Below are positions 15,268-22,973 of a DNA stretch of 64,000 bases, piece after piece (the first letter of the stretch is position 1; each line of letters opens with the position of its first letter). Position numbers and translations under genes: made by a program. The stretch comes from Cellulomonas uda (GTDB taxonomy: Bacteria; Actinomycetota; Actinomycetes; Actinomycetales; Cellulomonadaceae): the NCBI RefSeq assembly GCF_006538705.1, contig NZ_BJLP01000019.1, forward strand, positions 1 through 64,000, read 5' to 3'. The notes below the pieces were generated by a model. That model worked only from the letters and a program-made list of their open reading frames with translations. It had not been told where the DNA came from and ran no database searches.

Positions 15268-15273
15268 TACAGT
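15268..15273 (+). promoter_or_regulatory. Candidate -10 box of the MarR gene
   Basis: TACAGT lies 10 bp downstream of the palindromic operator region, so a bound repressor would cover the -35 region of this promoter. Confidence 0.4.
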
Positions 15274-15372
15274 GGGAGGCGGAGCGCAAGACCCCACCGG
15301 GGACTCGTCGCGCACCCGGTCGGCTGGGACACTCGTCCGGCGAGCCGCCGGGCACCCGACGACGCAGCCCCT

Positions 15373-15414
15373 GACGCACGCACGCACGACGCGCGCACGC
15401 CCGACGCACGCACA
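15373..15414 (+). repeat. ACGC/CACG simple-sequence tract in the MarR leader
   Basis: A run of short ACGCACGC-type repeats (period about 4 nt, interrupted) fills the untranslated region upstream of the MarR ribosome-binding site. Confidence 0.6.
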
Positions 15415-15449
15415 CCGCCGAGCACGGCGCCGCACGAGAGGTGAGACAC

Positions 15450-15968
15450 GTGGCCACCACCACACCGACGACGTCCGCACCCGCGGCCCCCAGCGCCGAC
15501 GAGGTGCGGTGGCTGACCGCCGAGGAGCAGCTGAGCTGGCGCGCGTACCGCAACGGCGTCGCGATGCTCAACGACACCCTCGCGCACGAGCTCGAGGCCG
15601 AGACCGGCCTGTCGATCCACGAGTACGAGGTGCTCGTGCGCCTGTCCGAGGCCCCCGAGCGCACCATGCGCATGTCCGAGATCGCGACCGGGCTCGCGCA
15701 CTCGCGCAGCCGCCTCACGCACACCATCCGGCGCATGGAGGAGCAGGGCCTCGTCGAGCGGCACCAGTGCCTGCACGACGCGCGCGGTGTGAACTGCACG
15801 ATGACCGAGCAGGGGTGGCAGCGCCTCGTCGCCGCCGCACCCAGCCACGTGCGGTCGGTGCGCGCGCACCTCGTCGACGTCCTCACCCCCGAGCAGTTCC
15901 GCGCGCTGGGCGAGGCGATGGACGCCGTCGCCGAGCACCTGTCCGGTGGCGCGTCTCACCCCGGCTGA
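15450..15968 (+). CDS. MarR family transcriptional regulator
   Basis: This 172-residue winged-helix regulator probably works as a dimer. The DNA-binding domain (about 55-122) contains IHEYEVLVRLSEAP, MRMSEIATGLAHSRSRLTHT (recognition helix) and RMEEQGLVER, followed by the wing DARGVNCTMTEQG. The GTG at 15450 is preferred over the one at 15441 because AGAGGTGAG (15437-15445) is well placed as its ribosome-binding site. Its location next to the divergent yceI gene, with dyad elements between them, suggests it represses yceI and itself. A ligand cannot be named. Confidence 0.9.
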   Translation: MATTTPTTSAPAAPSADEVRWLTAEEQLSWRAYRNGVAMLNDTLAHELEAETGLSIHEYEVLVRLSEAPERTMRMSEIATGLAHSRSRLTHTIRRMEEQGLVERHQCLHDARGVNCTMTEQGWQRLVAAAPSHVRSVRAHLVDVLTPEQFRALGEAMDAVAEHLSGGASHPG

Positions 15969-16017
15969 CCCCCGGCCCGGCCCCGAGCACACGGCTGCGT
16001 GAGGGACACTGGCTCCC

Positions 16018-16776
16018 ATGGTCGCGACCACCGTCCACCTGATGCGCCACGGTGAGGTGCACAACCCCGACGGCGTGCTCTACGGACGTCTGCCCGGGTA
16101 CCGCCTGTCCGAGCGCGGGCGCGCGATGGCGCGCCTCGTCGCCGCGCACCTGTCCGGCCGCCGGTACGAGGGCGAGTGGCTCAGCGAGCTGGGGCACGAG
16201 GACGCCGCCGCCGACGCCGTGGTCGCGAGCAGCGCCCTCGCGCAGGCCGCGGGCGCCGCGCCCCTGGCCGGGACGCGCCGGGACGTCGTCGCCGTGATCG
16301 CCTCGCCGCTCGAGCGCGCGCAGGAGACCGCCGCGCCCATCGCGGCGGCGTTCGGCGTCGAGGTCGGCACCGACCCCCGGCTCATCGAGGCCGACAACCA
16401 CTTCCAGGGCAGGACGTTCGGCGTGGGCGACGGCTCGCTGCGGCACCCCGAGCACTGGCCGTACCTGCGCAACCCGTTCCGGCCGTCCTGGGGCGAGCCG
16501 TACCGCGAGCAGGTCGACCGCATGCTCGCGGCCGTCGACTCTGCGCGCGAGCTCGCCCGCGGGCACGAGGTCGTGCTCGTCTCGCACCAGCTCCCCGTGT
16601 GGGTCACGCGGCTCGCGCTCGAGAAGCGTCGGCTGTGGCACGACCCGCGCCGCCGCCAGTGCTCGCTCGCGTCGCTCACGAGCCTGTCCTTCGAGGACGA
16701 CACGCTCGTGGCCCTCACCTACACCGAGCCCGCCGCCGCGCTGCTGCCCGGCGCCGCGACCGTGGCAGGTGCGTGA
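16018..16776 (+). CDS. Histidine phosphatase (phosphoglycerate mutase-like) family protein
   Basis: This 252-residue protein carries the branch-1 histidine phosphatase motif LMRHGE with the phospho-accepting His11. Further family elements are RLSERGRAMARLVAAHL, ASPLERAQETAAPIAAAFG (second Arg), a central Glu region and VVLVSHQLPVW (second catalytic His). It is more likely a broad phosphatase than glycolytic mutase. A 30-residue insertion after RRYEGEWLSEL is unusual. It directly precedes the cytochrome c maturation genes, as does Rv0525 in M. tuberculosis. GACACT lies 7 nt before the ATG, suggesting a leaderless start with a weaker -10 box. Confidence 0.88.
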   Translation: MVATTVHLMRHGEVHNPDGVLYGRLPGYRLSERGRAMARLVAAHLSGRRYEGEWLSELGHEDAAADAVVASSALAQAAGAAPLAGTRRDVVAVIASPLERAQETAAPIAAAFGVEVGTDPRLIEADNHFQGRTFGVGDGSLRHPEHWPYLRNPFRPSWGEPYREQVDRMLAAVDSARELARGHEVVLVSHQLPVWVTRLALEKRRLWHDPRRRQCSLASLTSLSFEDDTLVALTYTEPAAALLPGAATVAGA

Positions 16777-16777
16777 C

Positions 16778-17398
16778 GTGACGCCGCTCGCCGGGGCCCG
16801 GGCGGCCCGCCGCGCCCCGCGCGCGCTGGTCGCCGCCGCGCTCACCGTGCTCGTCGGGGTGCTCGCCGCGTGCGGCCCCGCGCAGGAGCAGTCCACCGAC
16901 ACCACCGACGACGGCTACGTCTCGGGCGACGGCTCGACGAAGACGTGGGCGCCCGGCGACCGCCAGGGCCCCGTCGAGCTCGCGGGCACGGACTACGAGG
17001 GCACCGCGCAGGACGTCGCCTCCTGGCGCGGCGACGTCGTCGTGCTCAACACCTGGTACGCCGCCTGCCCGCCGTGCCGGGCCGAGGCCCCCGACCTCGT
17101 CGCGTTCGCGAACGAGTACGCCGAGCAGGGCGTGCGCGTCCTGGGGCTGAACTCGACCGACGAGGCCGGTGCCGCGCAGGCGTTCCAGCGCACGTTCGAC
17201 GTGCCGTACCCGAGCCTCGAGGACACCAGCGGGCAGGGCGTGCTCGCGCTGCAGGGCGTCGTGCCGCTCAACGCCGTCCCGACGACCGTCGTGCTGGACC
17301 GCGAGGGCAAGGTCGCCGCGCGCGTCGTCGGGCTGCTCGACGCCTCGACGCTGCGCACCGTCGTCGACGACCTCCTCGCCGAGCCGGTGCCGTCGTGA
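16778..17398 (+). CDS. resA: TlpA/ResA-like thiol-disulfide oxidoreductase lipoprotein
   Basis: The product (206 residues from the GTG at 16778) is an extracytoplasmic thioredoxin-fold lipoprotein that reduces apocytochrome c thiols before haem attachment. An Arg-rich N-terminus and hydrophobic stretch end in the lipobox LAAC (Cys32). The redox centre is WYAACPPC (Cys97/Cys100), and VVPLNAVPTTVVLDREG holds the cis-Pro. A GTG at 16769 is an alternative start, but GGCAGGTG is better placed for 16778. The gene overlaps the phosphatase gene only if the earlier start is used, and it overlaps ccdA by GTGA. It is the first of four System II genes. Confidence 0.9.
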   Translation: MTPLAGARAARRAPRALVAAALTVLVGVLAACGPAQEQSTDTTDDGYVSGDGSTKTWAPGDRQGPVELAGTDYEGTAQDVASWRGDVVVLNTWYAACPPCRAEAPDLVAFANEYAEQGVRVLGLNSTDEAGAAQAFQRTFDVPYPSLEDTSGQGVLALQGVVPLNAVPTTVVLDREGKVAARVVGLLDASTLRTVVDDLLAEPVPS

Positions 17399-18312
17399 CG
17401 CCGGGCGCGCTGTCCACGCTCGCGGGGTCGACGCAGGTGCTCGCCGCGGGCGGGTCGTTCGGGCAGACCGCCGCGAGCGGGTCGCTCCTGCTGGCCGTGC
17501 CGGTCGCGGTCGTCGCGGGCGTCGTCGCGTTCGCGTCGCCGTGCGTGCTCCCGCTCGTGCCCGGCTACCTCGCCTACCTGGGCGGCATGACGGGCGCGAC
17601 GAGCACGCGGCTCGGCGCCGGTGCGCCGACCGGGCCGGCCGGGTCCGCCGTGGCCGGTGGCGTCGTGCGCGGGGTCGCGCCCGGGCAGCCGGTCGTCGGC
17701 GCCGACCAGGACGCGCCGCGGCGCCACCCGGCCCGCGCGCGCGTGCTCGCCGGGGTCGGGCTGTTCGTCGCCGGGTTCTCGCTCGTGTTCGTCGTGTTCG
17801 GCGTGCTCGCCGGGACGCTCGGCTCGGCGCTCGTGCAGTGGTCCGACGTGCTCTCGCGCGTGCTCGGGGTCGTCGTCGTGCTCATGGGCCTGGCGTTCTG
17901 CGGCCTCGTGCCGTTCCTGCAGTACGAGAAGCGCCTGCACCTGGCGCCGCGCGCCGGGCTGTGGGGTGCGCCGCTGCTGGGCGTGACGTTCGGGCTCGGG
18001 TGGACGCCGTGCATCGGCCCGACGCTCGCCGCGATCTACAGCCTGTCGCTCGACCAGGCGTCCGCCGGGCGCGGAGCGCTGCTCGCGGTCGCGTTCTGCG
18101 TGGGCCTCGGGCTGCCGTTCCTGCTGGTCGCGCTCGGCGTCGAGCGCTCCGCGCGTGCGCTGTCCTTCCTGCGCCGGCACCGCCTCGCGATCATGCGGGT
18201 CGGCGGCGGCCTGCTCGTCGTGCTCGGTCTCGCGCTCGTCACCGGTGTGTGGGACACGTGGGCGCAGTGGCTGCAGGGCGTGTTCACCGACGACTTCGTG
18301 CCGGTGGTGTGA
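17395..18312 (+). CDS. ccdA: Cytochrome c biogenesis protein CcdA
   Basis: This 305-residue membrane protein carries electrons from cytoplasmic thioredoxin to ResA. About six hydrophobic segments are visible. The two family cysteines are in FASPCVLPLVPGY (Cys50) and LGWTPCIGP (Cys206). Between the first two membrane segments there is a long hydrophilic Gly/Ala/Pro-rich loop (about residues 65-115), larger than in typical CcdA. Its GTG overlaps the resA stop, and the resB start follows 2 nt after its own stop, giving tight coupling. Confidence 0.92.
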   Translation: MTPGALSTLAGSTQVLAAGGSFGQTAASGSLLLAVPVAVVAGVVAFASPCVLPLVPGYLAYLGGMTGATSTRLGAGAPTGPAGSAVAGGVVRGVAPGQPVVGADQDAPRRHPARARVLAGVGLFVAGFSLVFVVFGVLAGTLGSALVQWSDVLSRVLGVVVVLMGLAFCGLVPFLQYEKRLHLAPRAGLWGAPLLGVTFGLGWTPCIGPTLAAIYSLSLDQASAGRGALLAVAFCVGLGLPFLLVALGVERSARALSFLRRHRLAIMRVGGGLLVVLGLALVTGVWDTWAQWLQGVFTDDFVPVV

Positions 18313-18313
18313 C

Positions 18314-20122
18314 GTGGCGACCTACCGCCCCGAGGGCCTCGAGGACACGTTCGCGACGAGCGCCGCCGCACCGGGCGCCGACGGTTCGTCGGACGCACCC
18401 GCCGCCCCGCCCCGGCTCCCGCGCCTGGGCCCCACCGGGTGGGCCCGCTGGGCCTGGCGGCAGCTCACGAGCATGCGCGTCGCGCTGCTGCTGCTCATGC
18501 TGCTGGCCGTGGCCGCCGTCCCCGGCACGATCTTCCCGCAGCGCGCGCAGGACGTCTCCGAGGTCGCGCAGTACATCGACGACCACCCGTCCACCGGGCC
18601 GTGGCTCGACCGGTTCGGGTTCTTCGACGTGTACTCCTCCGTCTGGTTCTCCGCGATCTACCTCATGCTGTTCATCTCGCTCGTCGGGTGCATCCTGCCG
18701 CGCACCCGCGCCCACCTGGGCGCGCTGCGCGGCCGCCCGCCGCGCACGCCACGGCGCCTCACCCGGTTCCCCGCGCAGGCGCGCGCCGAGGTCGCGGGCA
18801 CGCCGCAGGACGTCGCACGCCGCGCGGCGAGCGCGATGCGCCGCGGCCCCCGGTGGGCGCCGTTCGTGCGGTCCTACCGCGTCGACGTGCACGACGAGGG
18901 CGGCGGCGCCTGGTCCGCCGCGGGGGAGCGCGGGTACCTGCGCGAGACCGGCAACCTCGTCTTCCACCTCGCGCTCGTCGGGCTGCTCGTGTCCGTCGCG
19001 GCCGGTCAGATGCTGCACTACCGCGGTCAGGCGATCGTCGTGCAGGGCCGGGGCATGGCGAACTCCGTCAAGGAGTACGACACGTTCGAGAAGGGCACGG
19101 CGTTCAGCGAGGACAGCCTCGAACCGTTCACGCTGCGCCTCGACGACTTCACCGCGCGGTTCGACGACGAGACGCTCGAGCCGCGCGACTTCGCCGCGTA
19201 CGTCACGGTGACCGACCCCGACGGGACCCCGAGCGCCGAGACCATCAAGGTCAACCACCCGCTCGAGCGGGACGGCGCCAAGATCTACCTGCAGGGCAAC
19301 GGCTACGCACCCGAGCTCACCGTGCGGGACGCGGCCGGCGAGGTCGCGTTCTCCGGCGCGGTGCCGTTCCTGCCGCAGGACGAGGTCTACACCTCGCGCG
19401 GCGTCGTGAAGGTGCCGGACGTCTCCGGCGACCAGGCGCAGGTCGGCCTCGTCGGCTACCTGCTGCCCACCGCGGTGGAGATCACCGACGGGCTCTACCA
19501 GTCGGTCGACCCGCAGCCCGACGCGCCGCTGCTCGTGCTCTCGGTGTGGTCCGGCAACCTGGGCCTCGACACCGGCGTGCCGCAGAACGTGTACCAGCTC
19601 GACGAGTCGCGCATGGAGCAGGCGGTCGACGCCGACGGCAAGGCCGTGACGATCTACCTGCGTCCCGGCGAGAGCGTCGAGCTGCCCGACGGGCTCGGGA
19701 GCGTCTCGTTCGACTCGCTGACCCGGTACGTCGCGCTCGACCTGCGCCACGACCCCGCGCTGACGTGGGTGCTCGTGTTCGCGCTCGCCGCGTTCGCGGG
19801 GCTCGCGGCCTCGCTGTTCGCCCCGCGGCGCCGGCTCTGGGTGCGCGCGGTGCCCGGCACGCGGCCGGGATCTACAGTGGTGAGCGCCGCGGGCCTCGCG
19901 CGCGGCGACGACGTCGGCCTCCAGCCCGAGCTCGATCGCGTGCTCGCGGACGCGCTGACCACGTTCGACCCGGTCACGGTCGAGCACACGACGGCACCGG
20001 GCACGACGACGGTGCGCACGACGACAGCGGACACACGGGTCCCGCCGACGACCTCGGCGGACCAGACGCAGCCGGACACCCCGGACGCGCCGAGGGACGG
20101 GAGAGACCATGCAGGTCGGTGA
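18314..20122 (+). CDS. resB: Cytochrome c biogenesis protein ResB
   Basis: This 602-residue System II haem-handling membrane protein has an N-terminal Ala/Pro-rich cytoplasmic region of ~50 residues. Membrane segments lie near 55-75 (SMRVALLLLMLLAVAAVPG) and 115-135, with a third near 215, then a large extracytoplasmic domain (about 235-480) and a final membrane helix near 480-500. FPQRAQD after the first helix is a common ResB feature. The last ~90 residues are a Thr/Pro/Asp-rich tail that is probably disordered and overlaps ccsB by 14 nt. ResB and CcsB together form the cytochrome c synthetase. Confidence 0.92.
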   Translation: MATYRPEGLEDTFATSAAAPGADGSSDAPAAPPRLPRLGPTGWARWAWRQLTSMRVALLLLMLLAVAAVPGTIFPQRAQDVSEVAQYIDDHPSTGPWLDRFGFFDVYSSVWFSAIYLMLFISLVGCILPRTRAHLGALRGRPPRTPRRLTRFPAQARAEVAGTPQDVARRAASAMRRGPRWAPFVRSYRVDVHDEGGGAWSAAGERGYLRETGNLVFHLALVGLLVSVAAGQMLHYRGQAIVVQGRGMANSVKEYDTFEKGTAFSEDSLEPFTLRLDDFTARFDDETLEPRDFAAYVTVTDPDGTPSAETIKVNHPLERDGAKIYLQGNGYAPELTVRDAAGEVAFSGAVPFLPQDEVYTSRGVVKVPDVSGDQAQVGLVGYLLPTAVEITDGLYQSVDPQPDAPLLVLSVWSGNLGLDTGVPQNVYQLDESRMEQAVDADGKAVTIYLRPGESVELPDGLGSVSFDSLTRYVALDLRHDPALTWVLVFALAAFAGLAASLFAPRRRLWVRAVPGTRPGSTVVSAAGLARGDDVGLQPELDRVLADALTTFDPVTVEHTTAPGTTTVRTTTADTRVPPTTSADQTQPDTPDAPRDGRDHAGR

Positions 20123-21176
20123 CCTGAGCACGCTTCTGGTGTGGGCCGCGGCGACCGCGTTCCTGATCGCGCTCGTCGCCTACACCGTCGACCTCGCGCG
20201 CCTCGCGGACAACGCGCAGCGCCTCGACGTGCCCGAGGAGGCGAAGGCCGAGGCGCGCGTCGAGGCGCTCGCGGGCGCGGGCGTGCGCGGCGGCACCGCG
20301 ACCCTCTCGCGCGGGCCCGACTCCGCGATCGCGGGCGCCACGGTGGACGCGGCGCCGGGACGTTCGCCGCGCGCCGAGGGCATCGCGCGCTCGACCACCT
20401 ACCTCGGCATCGTGCTGCTGTTCGCCGCGATCGTCCTGCGCGGCGTCGCCGCGGGCCGCTGGCCCACGGCCAACATGTACGAGTTCACGCTCGTCGGCGT
20501 CTTCGTCGCGACCACGGTGCTCGCGGTGGTGCAGCGCCGGCGCGTCATCGCGTTCCTCGGCGTCGTCGTCATGGGCATCGCGGTGACCGCGCTCGTCGTC
20601 GCGATCGAGAGCTTCTTCGTGCGCGCCGACGCGGTGCGCCCCGCGCTGCAGAACTACTGGCTGGTGCTGCACGTCGGCGTCGCGATCATCGCGACCGGCA
20701 TCTTCACCGTGGCGTTCGCCGCCGCCGTCCTCCAGGTCATGCGCTACGGCCGCGAGACCGACCGCACGCACCTGGGCCACCGGTGGTCGCGCGCCGACGG
20801 CCTGCGTCAGGCGTTCTCCGGCCTCGCCGTCACCGGCCCGCGCTTCCGCTGGCTCGAGCAGGTCCCCGACTCGCGGCGCCTCGAGGCCCTGTCCTTCCGT
20901 CTCAACGCCATCGCGTTCGTGCTGTGGACCCTGACGCTCATCGGCGGCGCGGTGTGGGCCGAGGACGCGTGGGGCCGGTACTGGAACTGGGACCCCAAGG
21001 AGGTCGGCACCTTCATCGGGTGGGTCGTGTACGCCGCCTACCTGCACGCGCGCACGACGCGCGGCTGGAGCGGCCGCAAGGCGGCCTACTTCGTCTTCGC
21101 CGGCTACGCGTGCGTGATCGCCAACTTCACGGTCGTCAACCTGGCGATCAAGGGCCTGCACTCCTACGCCTTCTAA
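20109..21176 (+). CDS. ccsB: Cytochrome c biogenesis protein CcsB/ResC
   Basis: The 355-residue membrane partner of ResB attaches haem to apocytochrome c. It has about eight membrane segments, with a ~60-residue hydrophilic loop after the first helix. The tryptophan-rich haem-handling motif reads WAEDAWGRYWNWDPKE near residues 281-297, with conserved His residues in the flanking helices (VLHVGVAI near residue 185). Its ATG lies inside the resB 3' end with GGGAGAG upstream. A 12-bp-stem hairpin downstream ends the resA-ccdA-resB-ccsB operon. Confidence 0.93.
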   Translation: MQVGDLSTLLVWAAATAFLIALVAYTVDLARLADNAQRLDVPEEAKAEARVEALAGAGVRGGTATLSRGPDSAIAGATVDAAPGRSPRAEGIARSTTYLGIVLLFAAIVLRGVAAGRWPTANMYEFTLVGVFVATTVLAVVQRRRVIAFLGVVVMGIAVTALVVAIESFFVRADAVRPALQNYWLVLHVGVAIIATGIFTVAFAAAVLQVMRYGRETDRTHLGHRWSRADGLRQAFSGLAVTGPRFRWLEQVPDSRRLEALSFRLNAIAFVLWTLTLIGGAVWAEDAWGRYWNWDPKEVGTFIGWVVYAAYLHARTTRGWSGRKAAYFVFAGYACVIANFTVVNLAIKGLHSYAF

Positions 21177-21213
21177 CCGGGGAGCGCGCGTCCGCGCCTC
21201 CGGTCGCGGGTTC

Positions 21214-21251
21214 GTCGCCAGGTCGTGCAGTCGTCCGCGCGACCTGGCGAC
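21214..21251 (+). terminator. Hairpin after the cytochrome c maturation operon
   Basis: GTCGCCAGGTCG (21214-21225) and CGACCTGGCGAC (21240-21251) form a perfect 12-bp stem with a 14-nt loop, 37 nt after the ccsB stop. Confidence 0.65.
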
Positions 21252-21310
21252 AGACGCGCGACCTCGCGTCGGACCCACGCCCTTGGACTCCCCTCAGCCG
21301 GGCGGCCCGG

Positions 21311-21357
21311 CGGTGGGGTCCGGTGATGGGGTCCGGTGGTGGGGTCAGACGGTGGGG
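21311..21357 (+). repeat. G-rich GGTGGGGTC-type direct repeats
   Basis: Four GGGG runs recur in the pattern GGTGGGGTCC, GGTGATGGGGTCC, GGTGGTGGGGTC and GGTGGGG. The spacing would allow a G-quadruplex on the plus strand. The tract overlaps the 3' end of the minus-strand PLDc_N gene. Confidence 0.55.
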
Positions 21358-21686
21358 CCGGGCTGGTCGTGGGGCTCGTCGTCGGGCTTGCGGGCCTCGC
21401 GGCGGCGGCGCTCCTGCTCCAGACGCCACAGGAACTCCGGGTCGTCGTCCGGGGCGACGGGCGCTCCGGGAGCCGGGGCCGTCTGCGTGCGGTAGGGGGT
21501 GCGCTGGCCGCGCTTCGTGCGGCTGACCGCGAGCCAGACCACGCCGCCGATCACCGGGAACAGCACCACGAGCAGCACCCACAGCGCGGGGTGGACGCCC
21601 AGGCGCTCGTCCTCGTCGCTGCGCACGATGTCGATCACGCAGTAGACGACGAATCCGATGAGCAGCAGCGTCCCGAGGTAGCGCAC
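21345..21686 (-). CDS. PLDc_N domain membrane protein
   Basis: The 113-residue protein has two membrane segments (about 5-20, and 33-52 with WVLLVVLFPVIGGVVWLAV), the second followed by a basic SRTKRGQR. This is the PLDc_N arrangement found at the N-terminus of cardiolipin synthases, here without a catalytic domain. The C-terminal half is hydrophilic, with a charged predicted helix (LWRLEQERRRREARK). Function is unknown. The GTG at 21686 has TAGCCT 6 nt upstream and no ribosome-binding site, so it is probably leaderless, and it is divergent from the DUF4229 gene. Confidence 0.8.
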   Translation of the reverse strand: MRYLGTLLLIGFVVYCVIDIVRSDEDERLGVHPALWVLLVVLFPVIGGVVWLAVSRTKRGQRTPYRTQTAPAPGAPVAPDDDPEFLWRLEQERRRREARKPDDEPHDQPGPTV

Positions 21687-21692
21687 GCCCCC

Positions 21693-21698
21693 AGGCTA
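21693..21698 (-). promoter_or_regulatory. Leaderless promoter -10 box of the PLDc_N gene
   Basis: TAGCCT on the minus strand, 6 nt before the GTG at 21686. Confidence 0.55.
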
Positions 21699-21761
21699 GT
21701 CGGTGGCGCGTGCCACAGGTGCGGGCGCGACCCCGAGGGTGGGCGGGGACCCCGCGCCGCC

Positions 21762-21767
21762 TACGCT
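21762..21767 (+). promoter_or_regulatory. Leaderless promoter -10 box of the DUF4229 gene
   Basis: TACGCT, 6 nt before the GTG at 21774; the same hexamer and spacing as at menC. Confidence 0.6.
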
Positions 21768-21773
21768 GGGACC

Positions 21774-22091
21774 GTGCCCGTCCTCGTCTACACGCTCCTG
21801 CGCCTGGTCCTGTTCGCCCTCGTGACCGTCCTGCTGTGGGCGGTCGGCATGCGCTCGTGGCTCGCGCCGCTCGCGGGGCTGCTGGTCGCGTGGGGGTTGT
21901 CGTACGTGCTGCTGGCGAAGCAGGGCCGCGCGGCCGCGGAGTGGGTCGAGCGGCGTGCCGCGCAGCGGGGGGAGCGGCGGCCCACGGCGGCCGACGAGGA
22001 CGCGCGGCTGGAGGACGCGGCCGACGAGGCCGCGCGGGCCACCCCGGCCGACGAGGCCGCGCGGGCGGACCGCCCGGCCGACGAGGCCTGA
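21774..22091 (+). CDS. DUF4229-type small membrane protein
   Basis: This 105-residue protein has two hydrophobic helices (about 4-22 and 26-45, LAPLAGLLVAWGLSYVLLA) and then a charged Ala/Glu/Asp/Arg-rich tail with repeated ADEAAR-like units. This matches the actinobacterial DUF4229 family, often encoded beside menA. Function is unknown. The GTG at 21774 follows TACGCT by 6 nt. The stop lies 12 nt from the convergent menA stop. Confidence 0.78.
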   Translation: MPVLVYTLLRLVLFALVTVLLWAVGMRSWLAPLAGLLVAWGLSYVLLAKQGRAAAEWVERRAAQRGERRPTAADEDARLEDAADEAARATPADEAARADRPADEA

Positions 22092-22103
22092 CGCCCCCGC
22101 TCG

Positions 22104-22973
22104 TCAGACGGCGAGCCCCACGCCCAGCAGCACGCCGAACGCGAGCTCGAGCATGCCCGTGCCGGCGAGCACGGGCACGAGCGCGCGGCCGCGCGCGCCG
22201 AGGAGCACGACGCCAGCGAGCAGACCGGCGGGGAACAGCAGGATCGAGACGATCAGCGCCCACGGCGAGGCGAACGCGCACACGATGCCGAGCAGCACGG
22301 GCACGACGACGAGCGCGGCGTACGCCCGGCGCGCGCGGCGGTCGCCGAGCCGCACGGCGAGCGTGCGCTTGCCCGAGACCGCGTCCGTCGGGATGTCGCG
22401 GACGTTGTTGACCATGAGCAGCGCGCACGCGAGCAGCCCGACGGCCACCGCGCCGACCCACGCCACCCAGGACAGCCGCCCGGCCTGCGTGTAGGTGGTG
22501 CCGAGCACGGCGACCAGGCCGAAGAACACGAACACGCCGACCTCGCCGAGCCCGCGGTACCCGTACGGGTTGCGCCCGCCGGTGTAGCCCCACGCGGCGA
22601 GGATCGACACGGCACCGACGCCGACCAGCCACCAGGCGCCGGCCGCGACGGCGAGCCACAGGCCGAGGGCCGCGGCGACGCCGAACGCCGTGAACGCCGC
22701 GTTGCGCACGGCCGAGGGCCGCGCCGCGCCGGACGCGGTGAGCCGCATGGGTCCCACGCGCTCGAGGTCGGTGCCGCGCACGCCGTCGGAGTAGTCGTTG
22801 GCGTAGTTCACGCCCACCTGCAGCGCGAGCGCGACACCGAGCGCGAGCGCGGCGCGCCCCAGGTGCGACGCGTCGAGCTGCGCGGCCGCACCGGTGCCGA
22901 CCAGCACGGGGGCCGCGGCGGCGGGCAGCGTGCGGGGCCGCGCGCCGGCGACCCATTCCTGCGGTGTGGTCAC
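22104..22973 (-). CDS. menA: 1,4-dihydroxy-2-naphthoate polyprenyltransferase MenA
   Basis: This 289-residue membrane prenyltransferase of the UbiA superfamily joins DHNA to the polyprenyl chain to give demethylmenaquinone. The first aspartate-rich motif NYANDYSDGVRGTD lies near residues 57-70, and the second, DIPTDAVSGKRTLAVRLGD, near residue 195. About eight hydrophobic segments follow the UbiA pattern. The GTG start overlaps the menE stop (GTGA), so menE-menA is one operon. The probable prenyl donor synthase is encoded at 52167. Confidence 0.94.
   Translation of the reverse strand: MTTPQEWVAGARPRTLPAAAAPVLVGTGAAAQLDASHLGRAALALGVALALQVGVNYANDYSDGVRGTDLERVGPMRLTASGAARPSAVRNAAFTAFGVAAALGLWLAVAAGAWWLVGVGAVSILAAWGYTGGRNPYGYRGLGEVGVFVFFGLVAVLGTTYTQAGRLSWVAWVGAVAVGLLACALLMVNNVRDIPTDAVSGKRTLAVRLGDRRARRAYAALVVVPVLLGIVCAFASPWALIVSILLFPAGLLAGVVLLGARGRALVPVLAGTGMLELAFGVLLGVGLAV

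Noticed and set aside
15373-15414. ACGC repeats considered as a CRISPR array
   Set aside because: The period is about 4 nt with no spacers and no cas gene nearby; it is a simple-sequence tract.
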